Positions 50,108 through 58,781 are shown, counted from the first letter of the stretch. The stretch: DNA of 64,000 nucleotides from CAYUWH01 sp964448615 (GCA_964448615.1 CAYUWH010000002.1:8584-72583); one strand, 5' to 3'. The notes: generated from the sequence alone by a model not told the origin. Translations and numbers: made by a program.

Positions 50108-50368
50108 GCCCTCATCCGTCCCGCCGAGCTATCCAACCCCATCCGGCTCTGCGGAGCCACCTTCTCCTCTTGCCCTGTTCTTTTTCCTTCCTTTGGCCCC
50201 CTATCCCCAGCCCCTTTCCCTCACCCTTCGACTTGCTCAGGACAAGCCGGGAGAAAGGGGCTTTCTCAAATCACACACGAGAATGCTCTCGTCCCCTCTC
50301 CCCGTGGGAGAGGGGTAGGGGTGAGGGTCAAGACGGGAGAAGGTGGCCCCATAGGGCCGGATGAGGGC
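50108..50368. repeat. Nested composite REP array
   Basis: This 260-base stretch, without a gene, has inverted repeats nested like shells: GCCCTCATCCG (50108-50118) with 50358-50368; CCACCTTCTCC (50157-50167) with 50336-50346; AGCCCCTTTC (50209-50218) with 50253-50262. Inside lie a family-B unit (CCCTTCGACTTGCTCAGGAC, from 50223) and a family-A hairpin (CCCCTCTCCC with GGGAGAGGGG, 50293-50315). Elements appear to have inserted into one another. Confidence 0.8.
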
Positions 50369-50459
50369 CTAAAAGGGCAATAGCTATTTTCTCATGAATC
50401 CTACCCCCTCAAGGGTGGATAAGTGCTATGATACCTCCATTCTTTCTTCCACCGCTCCC

Positions 50460-50813
50460 ATGAATGTCCAACACTTCGAAAAAGGCGTTCTGTACACGGA
50501 TAAGCAACTTGTCCTTATAGCCCGGAAGATCGGCAAATTGGCAACGTATTGCCGGAAGCTGAAAGATGAAGCGTCGTCCATTCGCATTGAAGCTCGGCGC
50601 AACGATACTAAGAAAGATCGCGACCGCGTGCGCGTCATCGTGAATGTCACGCTCCCGCGGAAGGTATTACATGCTGAATGCTTGAAAGACGATCCCGTGG
50701 AGGCGCTTGATCGCTGCACCGAAAAATTGGAACATCAGATTGAACGGTATAAAGCGCAGCACATGCGCCAAGGTCTCGGACGTGCCACGCATCGGAAACT
50801 CGTTACTGCCTAA
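50460..50813 (+). CDS. Ribosome hibernation factor HPF/RaiA-like protein
   Basis: A 117-residue protein whose central IEARRNDTKKDRDRVRVIVN and the following basic LPRKVLHAECLKDD, with C-terminal DRCTEKLEHQIERYKAQ, match the short HPF/YfiA family that binds between ribosomal subunits and stalls translation in stationary phase. The ATG at 50460 is chosen for the family start; TATGAT about 27 bases upstream may be the -10. Co-transcribed with the following 7TM gene, nine bases downstream. The function within this pairing is unknown. Confidence 0.75.
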   Translation: MNVQHFEKGVLYTDKQLVLIARKIGKLATYCRKLKDEASSIRIEARRNDTKKDRDRVRVIVNVTLPRKVLHAECLKDDPVEALDRCTEKLEHQIERYKAQHMRQGLGRATHRKLVTA

Positions 50814-50822
50814 CTCTCCCTT

Positions 50823-52358
50823 ATGCGTTTTCTCCTCTCGCTGGTTGCGGTGTCCGCTCTGCTCGGTACTCCGCTCAGCTTCGCGCAGGAACAAATTCAG
50901 CCCGTCATCGGATCGGTGGCGCCGGAAGAACGGGGCTTGCAGGCAATTATCACCGGACCCAGCGACATCGCCGTCGGGCGCACGATCGTGCTCGATGCTT
51001 CCTTCAGCCGGATTGCCGGCGAAGAGGTGCAATACGAATGGTTCGTGGGTGATAACCGCCAGCCGATCAGCAGAAGTTTGGAAGCCGTGTACACGCCGGA
51101 GCGTCCGGGCAAACTGCTTTTTCGTTTGATGGTCTCCTCGGTGTTCAACGGGGTTCGCCTTTCTTCCGAAGCTACGCACAGCGTCACGGTTTATCAGCGC
51201 AAGATTGTTCTCGTTGCCGATCAATCAGTTCCACCGGAAAAATTGGAGCAGCATCAGCAATCTGTCACGGCGAGCGGTGTCTTTTTGTTGACGTTGCAAT
51301 CGCTGCCGGCCGCAACCCCGCTTGGCAGTGAAGAGGCTCTCGTGTCCTTGATGCGCGAACAAAGTGCCGCGGTTGCGGGTGCGAATGCAATCGTACTCTG
51401 GACTGATGGGGTGAGCGGGCTTCAGGCGTTGCTCACCGCGTTTCAGGATAATCCCGAACTGATTGCCGGTTTGCGGAATCAGACCGTCGTCCTGATTTCG
51501 GATCGCAGTCTCGGCACGCTTGCTCGTACCGCGCGCGGACCGTACGGCGTCCTGCATCCGCAGCAGATCGTGCTCACGCGCAAAGAAGCCATCAACGTGC
51601 TCATTAACAGCGCGCCGACCAATCAGGATTTTCTTGCGGAACTCACCAAGCGCGATTTGGAATTTGTGCGAATCGATGCGTCGACCGCCGGCGTGCGTCC
51701 GTGGAACATTCTCTCCTCCCTCATCAACAGCATGTTGACGCGCGGGGTGCCGAGCCAGACGGTGATCTTGCTCTTGATCTTGCCGGTGATCGCGACGATT
51801 CTCGCGTTCTTCAAGCAGGTGGTCGGCATCACAACCTTCGGTTTGTACACACCGTCCATCATTGCACTGAGCTTTCTCGCGCTCGGCTGGCAGAGCGGCG
51901 TGTTCTTCTTGTTCTTCATTATCCTCACGGGACATGCGACACGCGCGCTGATGCGGCGCTGGAGGCTGCTCTACATTCCGAAAGTCGCGATCGTGCTGGC
52001 GGTGGTCAGCGTCACGTTGTTGTTCCTGCTTGCGGGCAGCGCCTACTTCGGACGGACGTTCACGCGTGAGACGATTTTCATTTTGCTCATCATGTCCACG
52101 CTCAGCGAAAGCTTCCTCAGTCTTAAAACCGAGCAGGGGTGGTATTCGGCCATCATGGGGATCGGCGAGACGGTCGGCGCGGCATTGCTGTGCTACTTCA
52201 TCGTCCAGTGGAGCATGTTCCAGACCACGATTCTTGCGTATCCCGAACTGATTTTGCTGACGATTCCCGCGAATATTCTTCTTGGACGCTGGACGGGGTT
52301 GAGATTTCTAGAATATTTCCGCTTTAGAGAAGTGTTTAAGCATTTGCAGGAAGAGTAG
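50823..52358 (+). CDS. 7TM protein (UUP1/transglutaminase-associated type) with external beta domain
   Basis: A 511-residue membrane protein: signal peptide (1-21), an external PKD/Ig-like beta domain (40-125, with EVQYEWFVGDNRQPISR), a second mixed domain to about 310, and a C-terminal seven-helix domain (from about 318) with the hallmark FKQVVGITTFGLYTPSIIAL. This 7TM domain is normally fused to an inactive transglutaminase and encoded beside a RimK-like ATP-grasp ligase in proteobacteria; here that ligase follows on the same strand. The role is unknown. No Shine-Dalgarno sequence; it follows the HPF-like gene by nine bases. Confidence 0.85.
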   Translation: MRFLLSLVAVSALLGTPLSFAQEQIQPVIGSVAPEERGLQAIITGPSDIAVGRTIVLDASFSRIAGEEVQYEWFVGDNRQPISRSLEAVYTPERPGKLLFRLMVSSVFNGVRLSSEATHSVTVYQRKIVLVADQSVPPEKLEQHQQSVTASGVFLLTLQSLPAATPLGSEEALVSLMREQSAAVAGANAIVLWTDGVSGLQALLTAFQDNPELIAGLRNQTVVLISDRSLGTLARTARGPYGVLHPQQIVLTRKEAINVLINSAPTNQDFLAELTKRDLEFVRIDASTAGVRPWNILSSLINSMLTRGVPSQTVILLLILPVIATILAFFKQVVGITTFGLYTPSIIALSFLALGWQSGVFFLFFIILTGHATRALMRRWRLLYIPKVAIVLAVVSVTLLFLLAGSAYFGRTFTRETIFILLIMSTLSESFLSLKTEQGWYSAIMGIGETVGAALLCYFIVQWSMFQTTILAYPELILLTIPANILLGRWTGLRFLEYFRFREVFKHLQEE

Positions 52359-52437
52359 GTAAGGCAGGTCAGGCACGTAAGGGAAGTCAGGAACGTGCCG
52401 TACCTTCAATACCTTCCTTACCTGCCTTACTTCCCCA
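52352..52437. repeat. GTAAGG-type repeat hairpin, copy 2
   Basis: Begins at the TAG stop of the 7TM gene. GTAAGGCAGGT pairs with ACCTGCCTTAC, and further GTAAGG-like units fill both arms. The right arm ends CCTTACCTGCCTTACTTCCC, identical to the end of copy 3 at 56657-56676. Confidence 0.8.
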
Positions 52438-52462
52438 CATCAATCATTGCTTCTACTACCGT

Positions 52463-54877
52463 ATGGCTTCCTTCTTCTCCCATCGCGGCGTGCTCGGGCT
52501 CAATGCTCGTAATCTGCTCTACATTAAGCCGTTTAACCCGCGGAAGGCGGTGGCGTTTGCCGATGATAAACTGAAGACGAAAGCGTTCCTCGCCGCGCGC
52601 GGTATCCCCACGGCGCGTTTGTACGCGCGTATCGAAACTCGCAATCAGCTCAAGCATTTCGATTTCAAAACACTGCCGGAAGAATGCGTGCTCAAGCCGA
52701 ACTACGGGTTCGGCGGGGAGGGGATCATGATTTTGAAAGGGCGAAAGAACGGTTTGTTTTTGGAACAGGGAAAGCGCCCCATTCCGGAGCAGGAATTGCG
52801 CGAGCACATTGAAGATATTCTTGACGGCAAATTTTCCGTGAACGGGCGGGAAGATACCGCATTCTTCGAGAAGATTCTTATTCCCGACGATTCCTTCGCA
52901 CCGTTCCGCCCGGCGGGGTTGCCCGATATCCGCTTGGTGGTGTTCAACTTGGTGCCGGTGATGGCAATGGTGCGTATTCCCACCGCAGCCAGTCGCGGAA
53001 AAGCGAATATCCATATGGGTGGCATCGGGATCGGAATCGATATCGCCAAAGGCATCACGACACATGCCGTGCAGTACACCAAGCTCGTTGATCGCTTGCC
53101 GCACGGCGCCCCCGTGGAGGGGATTCCCATCGGGCACTGGGAAGAGATGTTGCTCATCGCCTCGCGCATCCAATACATCACCAACATCGGCTATCTGGCC
53201 GTCGATCTCACCATCGACCAAGAACAAGGTCCCGTGTTGCTCGAAGTGAATGCGCGAGCAGGCTTGAGCGTGCAGATCGCGAACCTTGCGCCGCTGCGTG
53301 CCCGCCTTCAGCGCGTAGAAGGCATTAGCGTCACGACGCCCGAAAAGGGCGTGCGTCTCGCACGAGAACTCTTTGGACGCAAACTGGAAACATCCCGCAC
53401 CGCAACAGCGGAAGAAGAAGGACGGCCGATTTTGGGCACGCGCGAAATCCTCTCAATTCTCAAGGACGGAGAAGTCATTGATGTACCCGCGATCATTGCT
53501 CCTGATCATGAGCGTACCGTTTTCGCGAGCGATTTGCTGATGCAGTTGGAGCAGCAGGGTGTTATCGAAGCGGAGGATGTGGAAGCACCGCGTGCCGAGG
53601 AGCGTGCGTTCCGTGTGAAATTCACGCTGGGCGGCAAGAAAATCCAGACTGTCGTCCGCGAAGGAGAGATGCCTGCCAATTCCGTGAAGGCAGTCATCGG
53701 CCGTCGCGATCTTGTGGGCTTCCTGATCGATCCTGCGAAGATGGCGGACTTTTCCTTGTTGCGAACATCCGTCAAAGAAGACGAGCGTGCGATCGATCGG
53801 TTTCTTTCGCAGACTGATCGAGAATTGTTGCCATTGAAATATTTGAAGCCGGAAAATTTGGCAGAAGAGCGTGTGCGCGCGGAGCAAGATCCACTCTACA
53901 ATCCCGTCTTTCAATATCGGCCACTTCCTGAGGATTTGGCTGACATACAGCGAAAACTCGACGAGTTGCTGGTGGGGGAATCACCGTTGGGACATTTGTT
54001 CAAAAAGAAGCGTACCGAACTGTTGCATCGCATTGAGTTGCTCCGGGCGCGCGGGGATGCTCGCGCATTTGTGACGGCTTCGACCGTGCTGTTCGGCGCG
54101 CCGAGCTCCGTGCTACTGGCTGCTGCGCAATCGACGTTGCGCTCCCAGATCGCCTGTGATTTGCCGCCGCCCGCGGCTCAGCTGCTGACTGCTGCCAAGG
54201 CTGTTCCCAAGTTCGAAGAGGTGTTGCAGCGGTACGGATTGCATGATTGGCAGGTTTCCGTTCGGCCGGCGCTCGTGGCAGATTGTACGGTTGGCGGAAC
54301 GAGCATGTACTTGCGGGAGGGCGCCTTGTTTTCGGAAGAACACATTCGCTCGCTGATTGCGCATGAAATCGAGACGCATATTCTGACGGCTGAAAACGGC
54401 AAGCAGCAGCCATTCGAATTGTTCCGTCGAGGATTCGCGGGATACCTCGATACCCAAGAAGGGCTCGCGGTGTGGAGTCAAAATCGCGTGCTTTCGACCT
54501 ATCATGAAAAGCGCTTCGGCCCCGCACGCAACGTGCTGGCGATTGCGTACGCCGCCGAACATTCCTTTGCGGATACGCGCAGATATTTGGAAGAAGAGCT
54601 TGGCTATCGTTCTGAAAAAGCGCTAAGCAAAGCCATCGATCTCAAGCGCGGTTTTCACGTCACATCGGAACCCGGCAGCTTCACGAAGGGCTTGGTGTAT
54701 TTCCGCGGATTGCGTGCCATCGAACATTTCCTGCAACAAGGCGGCGCCATCGAACGTTTGTTTGTGGGGAAGGTCGCACTGGAAGATTTGGAATTGATTG
54801 AAAAAACTCCCGGCTTGCAACCGCCGATTTTGCTCCCGCTCTTTTTGCGAGAGATGAAAGATGTAAAAAAGAAATAG
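52463..54877 (+). CDS. ATP-grasp (RimK-like) ligase fused to a QEGLA/DUF1704 metallopeptidase
   Basis: A 804-residue fusion. Residues about 25-290 are an ATP-grasp ligase of the alpha-L-glutamate-ligase-like type (KPNYGFGGEGIMILKG near 75-90; EVNARAGLSVQIANL near 260). A linker with an odd charged region (300-475) leads to a DUF1704 domain (about 480-804) with the zinc motif His634-Glu-Ile-Glu-Thr-His639 (HExxxH) and the family signature TQEGLAVW (Glu666). DUF1704 is the bacterial relative of MATCAP, which trims C-terminal tyrosine or glutamate from tubulin. The ligase half could add, and the peptidase half remove, amino-acid tails. Substrate unknown. Follows the 7TM gene by 104 bases. Confidence 0.88.
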   Translation: MASFFSHRGVLGLNARNLLYIKPFNPRKAVAFADDKLKTKAFLAARGIPTARLYARIETRNQLKHFDFKTLPEECVLKPNYGFGGEGIMILKGRKNGLFLEQGKRPIPEQELREHIEDILDGKFSVNGREDTAFFEKILIPDDSFAPFRPAGLPDIRLVVFNLVPVMAMVRIPTAASRGKANIHMGGIGIGIDIAKGITTHAVQYTKLVDRLPHGAPVEGIPIGHWEEMLLIASRIQYITNIGYLAVDLTIDQEQGPVLLEVNARAGLSVQIANLAPLRARLQRVEGISVTTPEKGVRLARELFGRKLETSRTATAEEEGRPILGTREILSILKDGEVIDVPAIIAPDHERTVFASDLLMQLEQQGVIEAEDVEAPRAEERAFRVKFTLGGKKIQTVVREGEMPANSVKAVIGRRDLVGFLIDPAKMADFSLLRTSVKEDERAIDRFLSQTDRELLPLKYLKPENLAEERVRAEQDPLYNPVFQYRPLPEDLADIQRKLDELLVGESPLGHLFKKKRTELLHRIELLRARGDARAFVTASTVLFGAPSSVLLAAAQSTLRSQIACDLPPPAAQLLTAAKAVPKFEEVLQRYGLHDWQVSVRPALVADCTVGGTSMYLREGALFSEEHIRSLIAHEIETHILTAENGKQQPFELFRRGFAGYLDTQEGLAVWSQNRVLSTYHEKRFGPARNVLAIAYAAEHSFADTRRYLEEELGYRSEKALSKAIDLKRGFHVTSEPGSFTKGLVYFRGLRAIEHFLQQGGAIERLFVGKVALEDLELIEKTPGLQPPILLPLFLREMKDVKKK

Positions 54878-54960
54878 GTCATGGTTCGGCGAGTTCACCA
54901 TGATATTTTTGTCACCTTGAGCCCGCCTGTCCTGAGCAAAGACGAAGGGTCGAAGGGTGC
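54878..54960. repeat. REP-like element family B, copy 2
   Basis: Starts directly after the stop codon of the ATP-grasp gene and ends just before the convergent DUF3048 stop. GTCATGGT (54878-54885) pairs with ACCATGAT (54897-54904); the second half carries the CCTGAGCAAAGACGAAGGGT unit. Same placement as copy 1 after thyA. Confidence 0.82.
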
Positions 54961-54962
54961 CA

Positions 54963-55862
54963 TCATTCCCACGTCACTCTTCGCAAATCCGGTAACACCG
55001 TCAGCCAGGTTTGCCCCGGATTTAGTGAGAGCGGTTCATGTTTCTCATCGAGGAATTCCCAGGCGCCACCGGGTTGTTTGCGCCACCATCCTCGCTGCAT
55101 GATCCCCGAACGGAAGAGGAGAAGCTCGCCGCCTTCATCGAGCGGAATCGTGAGCCGGCCTTTCTCGCCGATCGCCGTGATGGGAGCTGCGAGAATGACG
55201 ATATTTGCCGGATGCATCGCAGAGACCACCGTGCCGTTCAGGCGTTCGTAGGTTCGGCTATCGGGCTCGTATGTGTAGATCACGTTGTGGATGCGGCTGT
55301 AGAAATTCATCTTTACTGTTTGGGCATCCGTACCGGATGAAAGAGCATTTACGGAATACGGCGGCCATGTCACGGCATGCAGCGCCGCGCCGGAAGCGAG
55401 AACGGGGATATCGTTTCCGGCAATGAAGAGATTGTGCGGTGCCGCAATATCCGGATCGCGGGTGAATTCTTTATGGGCGAGACCGTTGTAGTACGTCAGA
55501 TGCTTGGCGACTCGCACCGCATCGAGCGCTTCGGGGCTGCCTCCCGCAAAGAGCAAGAGTGATGCCCATGGTTGCGCCGCCTCGAGGAAATACGAGCGCA
55601 AGGAGCGCACTGGGCCGAGCGTTTCCGGTAAGTCCTGTATATCTACCAGAACCAAAAAACGCGAAATGCCGCCCTCTGCCAAAAACTCCTCGATCATGAG
55701 GGCTTTGTCCAAACCCTGTTGATGTGGGCGCGCTCCCTGATGATTCTCGATCACGATCCCAGCGATCTGTCGCTCCCGAATGGCGGGCGTACAGCCGACG
55801 AGGCCACATGCCGCGAGACACAAAAACAGAGCCGTTCCTCGGCGGGAGAATGCGTACATCAT
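54963..55862 (-). CDS. DUF3048-family lipoprotein
   Basis: A 299-residue lipoprotein (lipobox near LVGC, Cys24) of the DUF3048/YerB type, which is known for VIENHQGARPHQQGLDKALM, then EGGISRFLVLVDIQD, then GPVRSLRSYFLEAA. The biochemical role is unknown; the family has been linked to envelope or spore coat processes. Its start overlaps the end of the L25 gene upstream by a few bases, so both may be co-transcribed. Convergent with the ATP-grasp gene. Confidence 0.85.
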   Translation of the reverse strand: MMYAFSRRGTALFLCLAACGLVGCTPAIRERQIAGIVIENHQGARPHQQGLDKALMIEEFLAEGGISRFLVLVDIQDLPETLGPVRSLRSYFLEAAQPWASLLLFAGGSPEALDAVRVAKHLTYYNGLAHKEFTRDPDIAAPHNLFIAGNDIPVLASGAALHAVTWPPYSVNALSSGTDAQTVKMNFYSRIHNVIYTYEPDSRTYERLNGTVVSAMHPANIVILAAPITAIGEKGRLTIPLDEGGELLLFRSGIMQRGWWRKQPGGAWEFLDEKHEPLSLNPGQTWLTVLPDLRRVTWE

Positions 55863-55870
55863 GATATGAA

Positions 55871-56533
55871 TTATTCCGCGTCCTTCTTCTCAGCGCCTTC
55901 GGCGCCTTCAGCGGGGGCGGCACCTTCTGCCGTAGTAGCGGCCTCACCTTCGGCGGGCGCTGCGGCAACTTCTTCTTTCTCTTCTTCACGCGGCTGCTGC
56001 GCGATCGCGAGCACCGTATCGGGTTCTTCGAGGATCGTGACACCCTGCGGCACCTTGATATCGGCGACCGTCAGCGTGGAGTCGAAATCGACGAGTTTGG
56101 AGAGGCTGACAGGGAGATCGTGCGGCAAGTTGGATGGCAAACAGCGGACGGTGACCGTGTCGAGTGCCGTGACGATGATCGCGGACAATTCCTTTACGGC
56201 AGGAGCTTCGTCTTCGAAGCGCACCTGTACCGAGGTCTCGAGCTCCTCCTTCATGTTTACGGCATAGAAATCGACGTGTGCGAGGCGATCGGAGACCGGA
56301 TCGAACTCAACCGTATGGAAGAGTACCGGTACCTTCTTGCCTGCGATATCCAGCTCCACGAGCGTACTTTCACCGGCCTGGATGTAGGCCTTCAGCAAGA
56401 CGTTCTCATCGCACTCCACCTGCGTATTTTCCACGTTTCCGTAGACCACGGCAGGCACTTTGCCGCTTCTGCGCAATTGCTTCGCAGAAAGCTCAGAAGA
56501 ACGAGCCGATGTCTGGAGGGAGACCATTTGCAT
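55871..56533 (-). CDS. rplY: 50S ribosomal protein L25/CTC
   Basis: A 220-residue CTC-type L25 that binds 5S rRNA: the N-terminal domain (residues 1-95; SGKVPAVVYGNVENTQVEC and HVDFYAVNMKEELETSVQV) and the TL5-like C-terminal domain are both present, followed by an Ala/Glu/Gly-rich tail (from about 185, AAPAEGEAATTAEGAAP). It is larger than short L25 forms and typical of many non-enteric bacteria. No SD; TACTCT lies 12 bases before the ATG. Confidence 0.93.
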   Translation of the reverse strand: MQMVSLQTSARSSELSAKQLRRSGKVPAVVYGNVENTQVECDENVLLKAYIQAGESTLVELDIAGKKVPVLFHTVEFDPVSDRLAHVDFYAVNMKEELETSVQVRFEDEAPAVKELSAIIVTALDTVTVRCLPSNLPHDLPVSLSKLVDFDSTLTVADIKVPQGVTILEEPDTVLAIAQQPREEEKEEVAAAPAEGEAATTAEGAAPAEGAEGAEKKDAE

Positions 56534-56582
56534 GACTGGGCGGCTAGAGTACGTGAGGCCGAGCGGCGATGCAAGAGAATTA

Positions 56583-56677
56583 TGGGCAGGTAAGGGAGGT
56601 GTGGCAGGTAAAGAAGGTAAGGCAAGTCAAATGACCTTCCTTACGTTCACTACGTTCCTTACCTGCCTTACTTCCCC
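56583..56677. repeat. GTAAGG-type repeat hairpin, copy 3
   Basis: Tandem GGTAAGG-like units (56583-56625) face complementary CCTTACG/CCTTACC units (56634-56677). The right arm ends CCTTACCTGCCTTACTTCCC as in copy 2, and the stop codon (TAA) of the glycosyltransferase gene is inside this arm. Confidence 0.82.
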
Positions 56678-57468
56678 GTCCATTTCCAAAAATACCGTAA
56701 TCCGCTCGCGATATGAGCTCTTCCGGCTTTACTGGCCAGGAGCGAAACAATGCCCCCCTCGCTGAGGCGTCGTTTGCGGTCCAAAGCCTTTGCCTTGGGT
56801 AAATACACGACTTTCTTCCCGGCAGCCCAACAGCGTTTGCAGAGGTCGATATCCTCAAAAAAGAGGAAGAACCGGGGGTCAAAGCCGCCGAGACTTTGGT
56901 AAAAGTCCGTTCGCATCATCAAGCAAGCGCCGACCACCCAGTCCACCTCGCGGGAGGTATTGGGGTCGCTCTCGGTCTGAAGATAGTGCTTAATGCGCTG
57001 AGGGAAGAGACGGCGCAGGCTCGGTGTGCGTTTGGCCAATACATCGAGGAAGCGGGGGAATGCGCGGGACGAAGGGCGAATCGAGCCGTCTTCATGGACC
57101 AATTGCGGCGCGACAATGCCGATGGTCGGATCCGCTTCCAGTGCCTGCATCATGTGTTCGGCACCATCGGGGGAGAGGGTGTTATCGGGATTGATAATGA
57201 GGAGATATGCGCCCTTCGCTCTGCGAATCGCAAAGTCATTGCCTCGGCCGTAGCCGGTGTTGCCGTGATTTTCGAGAATGTGTACCTGCGGAAATTGTTG
57301 CAGCCGATTGCGCAGCACGCCGATCGAATCGTCTGATGAATGATTGTCGACCACCAGAATTTCCATTTGGTTGATGATGGTCTGTTGCCGCAACGCCTGC
57401 ACGCACTTCACCGTATCTTGCGGGGAACGGTAATTGAGGACGATGGCGGAAACCAGCGAGGTGTTCAT
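56668..57468 (-). CDS. Family 2 glycosyltransferase
   Basis: A 266-residue GT-A glycosyltransferase: VSAIVLNYRSPQDTVKCVQAL at the start, the VVDNHSSDDS motif, the NPDNTLSP (metal-binding Asp) and the HxQR-like region replaced by LFFEDIDLCKRCWAAG, which is the typical rhamnosyl-transferase-like ED motif. It probably adds a sugar to a surface glycan; donor and acceptor unknown. TACACT lies seven bases before the ATG. The last codons and stop are provided by a repeat arm. Confidence 0.88.
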   Translation of the reverse strand: MNTSLVSAIVLNYRSPQDTVKCVQALRQQTIINQMEILVVDNHSSDDSIGVLRNRLQQFPQVHILENHGNTGYGRGNDFAIRRAKGAYLLIINPDNTLSPDGAEHMMQALEADPTIGIVAPQLVHEDGSIRPSSRAFPRFLDVLAKRTPSLRRLFPQRIKHYLQTESDPNTSREVDWVVGACLMMRTDFYQSLGGFDPRFFLFFEDIDLCKRCWAAGKKVVYLPKAKALDRKRRLSEGGIVSLLASKAGRAHIASGLRYFWKWTGK

Positions 57469-57475
57469 GTGTGGT

Positions 57476-57481
57476 AGTGTA
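57476..57481 (-). promoter_or_regulatory. -10 element of the glycosyltransferase gene
   Basis: TACACT on the minus strand, seven bases before the ATG at 57468. Confidence 0.5.
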
Positions 57482-57525
57482 GCGGATTTTTTCGATTGGA
57501 TCGTCGGGCAGCGGGTTCATCATTA

Positions 57526-57553
57526 TTGACAGATAATCTGCAATTCGTATGTT
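57526..57553 (+). promoter_or_regulatory. Promoter of the gene at 57607
   Basis: TTGACA (57526-57531), a 16-base spacer and TATGTT (57548-57553). Confidence 0.65.
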
Positions 57554-57606
57554 TATCATCAGGAAGCATGCAGTATGCTTCGTCGTTCCTTCAGAGGTTT
57601 TTCTTG

Positions 57607-57792
57607 ATGTCAGAGAGATCGAGCAAGGCAAGTATCAAGGTTTCTGCCACCTGTTTGGAGATTCGAGCGGCGACCATGGAACAGGTGGTCGAGATGTTTC
57701 AGGACTGGTCGCAGCGCGAGCGCCGACACGTGCGTGCAGTGCATCTCTCTCCCCGGCCTGATTCCTGCACGCTGAGTGCAGTGCTTATCTGA
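57607..57792 (+). CDS. Small protein of 61 residues
   Basis: A short protein starting MSERSSKASIKVSA with a helical middle (MEQVVEMFQDWSQRERRHV) and beta-like end (SCTLSAVLI). The ATG at 57607 is chosen because AGAGG lies nine bases upstream; an in-frame ATG at 57568 would add 13 residues. It resembles, weakly, the 79-residue product at 59012 (both begin MSxR and share a SIxVSA segment early, and a helix ending near a TxS beta strand). Not otherwise recognised. A terminator follows. Confidence 0.55.
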   Translation: MSERSSKASIKVSATCLEIRAATMEQVVEMFQDWSQRERRHVRAVHLSPRPDSCTLSAVLI

Positions 57793-57846
57793 AGAAACGG
57801 TTGTTGATGATGTATTTATCCATTCATTCCCGTCATCAACAACAAA

Positions 57847-57874
57847 AACCCCGCAGCCTTGTGCGTGCGGGGTT
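57847..57874 (+). terminator. Hairpin after the gene at 57607
   Basis: AACCCCGCA (57847-57855) with TGCGGGGTT (57866-57874), ten-base loop; T-rich sequence is sparse, but the same stem is used by the terminator at 58782. Confidence 0.6.
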
Positions 57875-57876
57875 AA

Positions 57877-57905
57877 TTGACAGTTTTATTATTAAATTTT
57901 ACATT
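57877..57905 (+). promoter_or_regulatory. Promoter of the gene at 57952
   Basis: TTGACA (57877-57882), a 17-base spacer and TACATT (57900-57905); AT-rich start region, untranslated leader about 40 bases long. Confidence 0.75.
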
Positions 57906-57951
57906 ATTAATAAAGTTCTCAGTGACTGTTCTTTTTCATGAAAGGGGATGT

Positions 57952-58767
57952 ATGACAAGACAGGAATATCTGGCCCTTTTACGCAAGCGGCTACAGGCGC
58001 TGCTGCAAGGCTGCCAACAGCTGGAACAAGACTGGACGCAGATACTCGAAGAGGCCGCTCCGCACGATAAGTGGGGCATTCAGCAAGGAAAAAAGGAGGA
58101 TCTGTGGTGGTCGGACTATACGGCGCATGGCGGCCGAGAAGAAGCGGTAAGCAGCCAGGCTATCCAGCGTGCGTTACGGCGCATCGAGCTGGCCGAAAAG
58201 TCGTACGCTTCTCAGCATCTCGGTGCGACTCCGGCTGAACCGACAGCAGCGCAGCGGTCGGATGCTCTTGAGATTATCTGCTCGTTTACGGCGCAAGATT
58301 GCCACTCCTACACGGCATCGCTAGACATGCGTACAATAGACGCGCTACGGCAATACTGGGTTTCCCAGAGTGGGGACAAGGGGTACTACAGAGTGGAGGG
58401 GGTGTTTACTGCAGAGGAAAATAAGCAAAAGCCGCCGAAACAGGGTTCCTATGTGGTCGCGGCATTGCGGAATGATCCGCAATTGCACTACTTCATCACG
58501 GAACAGGATGTGGAAGCCTGGCGTCTCGAGCGCGGGTTGTCTGTGTTGTCCCTGCCGGAGGTCCTCCATTGCGCATTCTGGCTCGACCAATGGTGCAAGG
58601 AGCGTACGTGGTACACGTACTGTCCGTTAGGGGGTGAAAGCTGGTTCGTTTGCATCTTTCGGCACGCCGGTGGTGGCGGAATGCTCTGGAATAAGATTTA
58701 CCCCGTTACTTCTCGGCGCATCTTTCCGCTCGGACCGTATGCATCGCTTCTCTTCAGGCAGGGATAA
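57952..58767 (+). CDS. Hypothetical protein, 271 residues, unrecognised
   Basis: A soluble protein with no signal peptide or membrane segment. The N-terminal half is helical and charged (MTRQEYLALLRKRLQALLQG); the C-terminal half is Trp, Tyr and Cys rich (WLDQWCKERTWYTYCPLGGESW). Family unknown. It has a strong promoter and a purine-rich ribosome binding site (GAAAGGGGATGT), an exception in this window, and is followed by a full terminator. It lies in a run of small SD-led genes between the glycosyltransferase and hppA. Confidence 0.75.
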   Translation: MTRQEYLALLRKRLQALLQGCQQLEQDWTQILEEAAPHDKWGIQQGKKEDLWWSDYTAHGGREEAVSSQAIQRALRRIELAEKSYASQHLGATPAEPTAAQRSDALEIICSFTAQDCHSYTASLDMRTIDALRQYWVSQSGDKGYYRVEGVFTAEENKQKPPKQGSYVVAALRNDPQLHYFITEQDVEAWRLERGLSVLSLPEVLHCAFWLDQWCKERTWYTYCPLGGESWFVCIFRHAGGGGMLWNKIYPVTSRRIFPLGPYASLLFRQG

Positions 58768-58781
58768 GTCATCCTTGCAAA

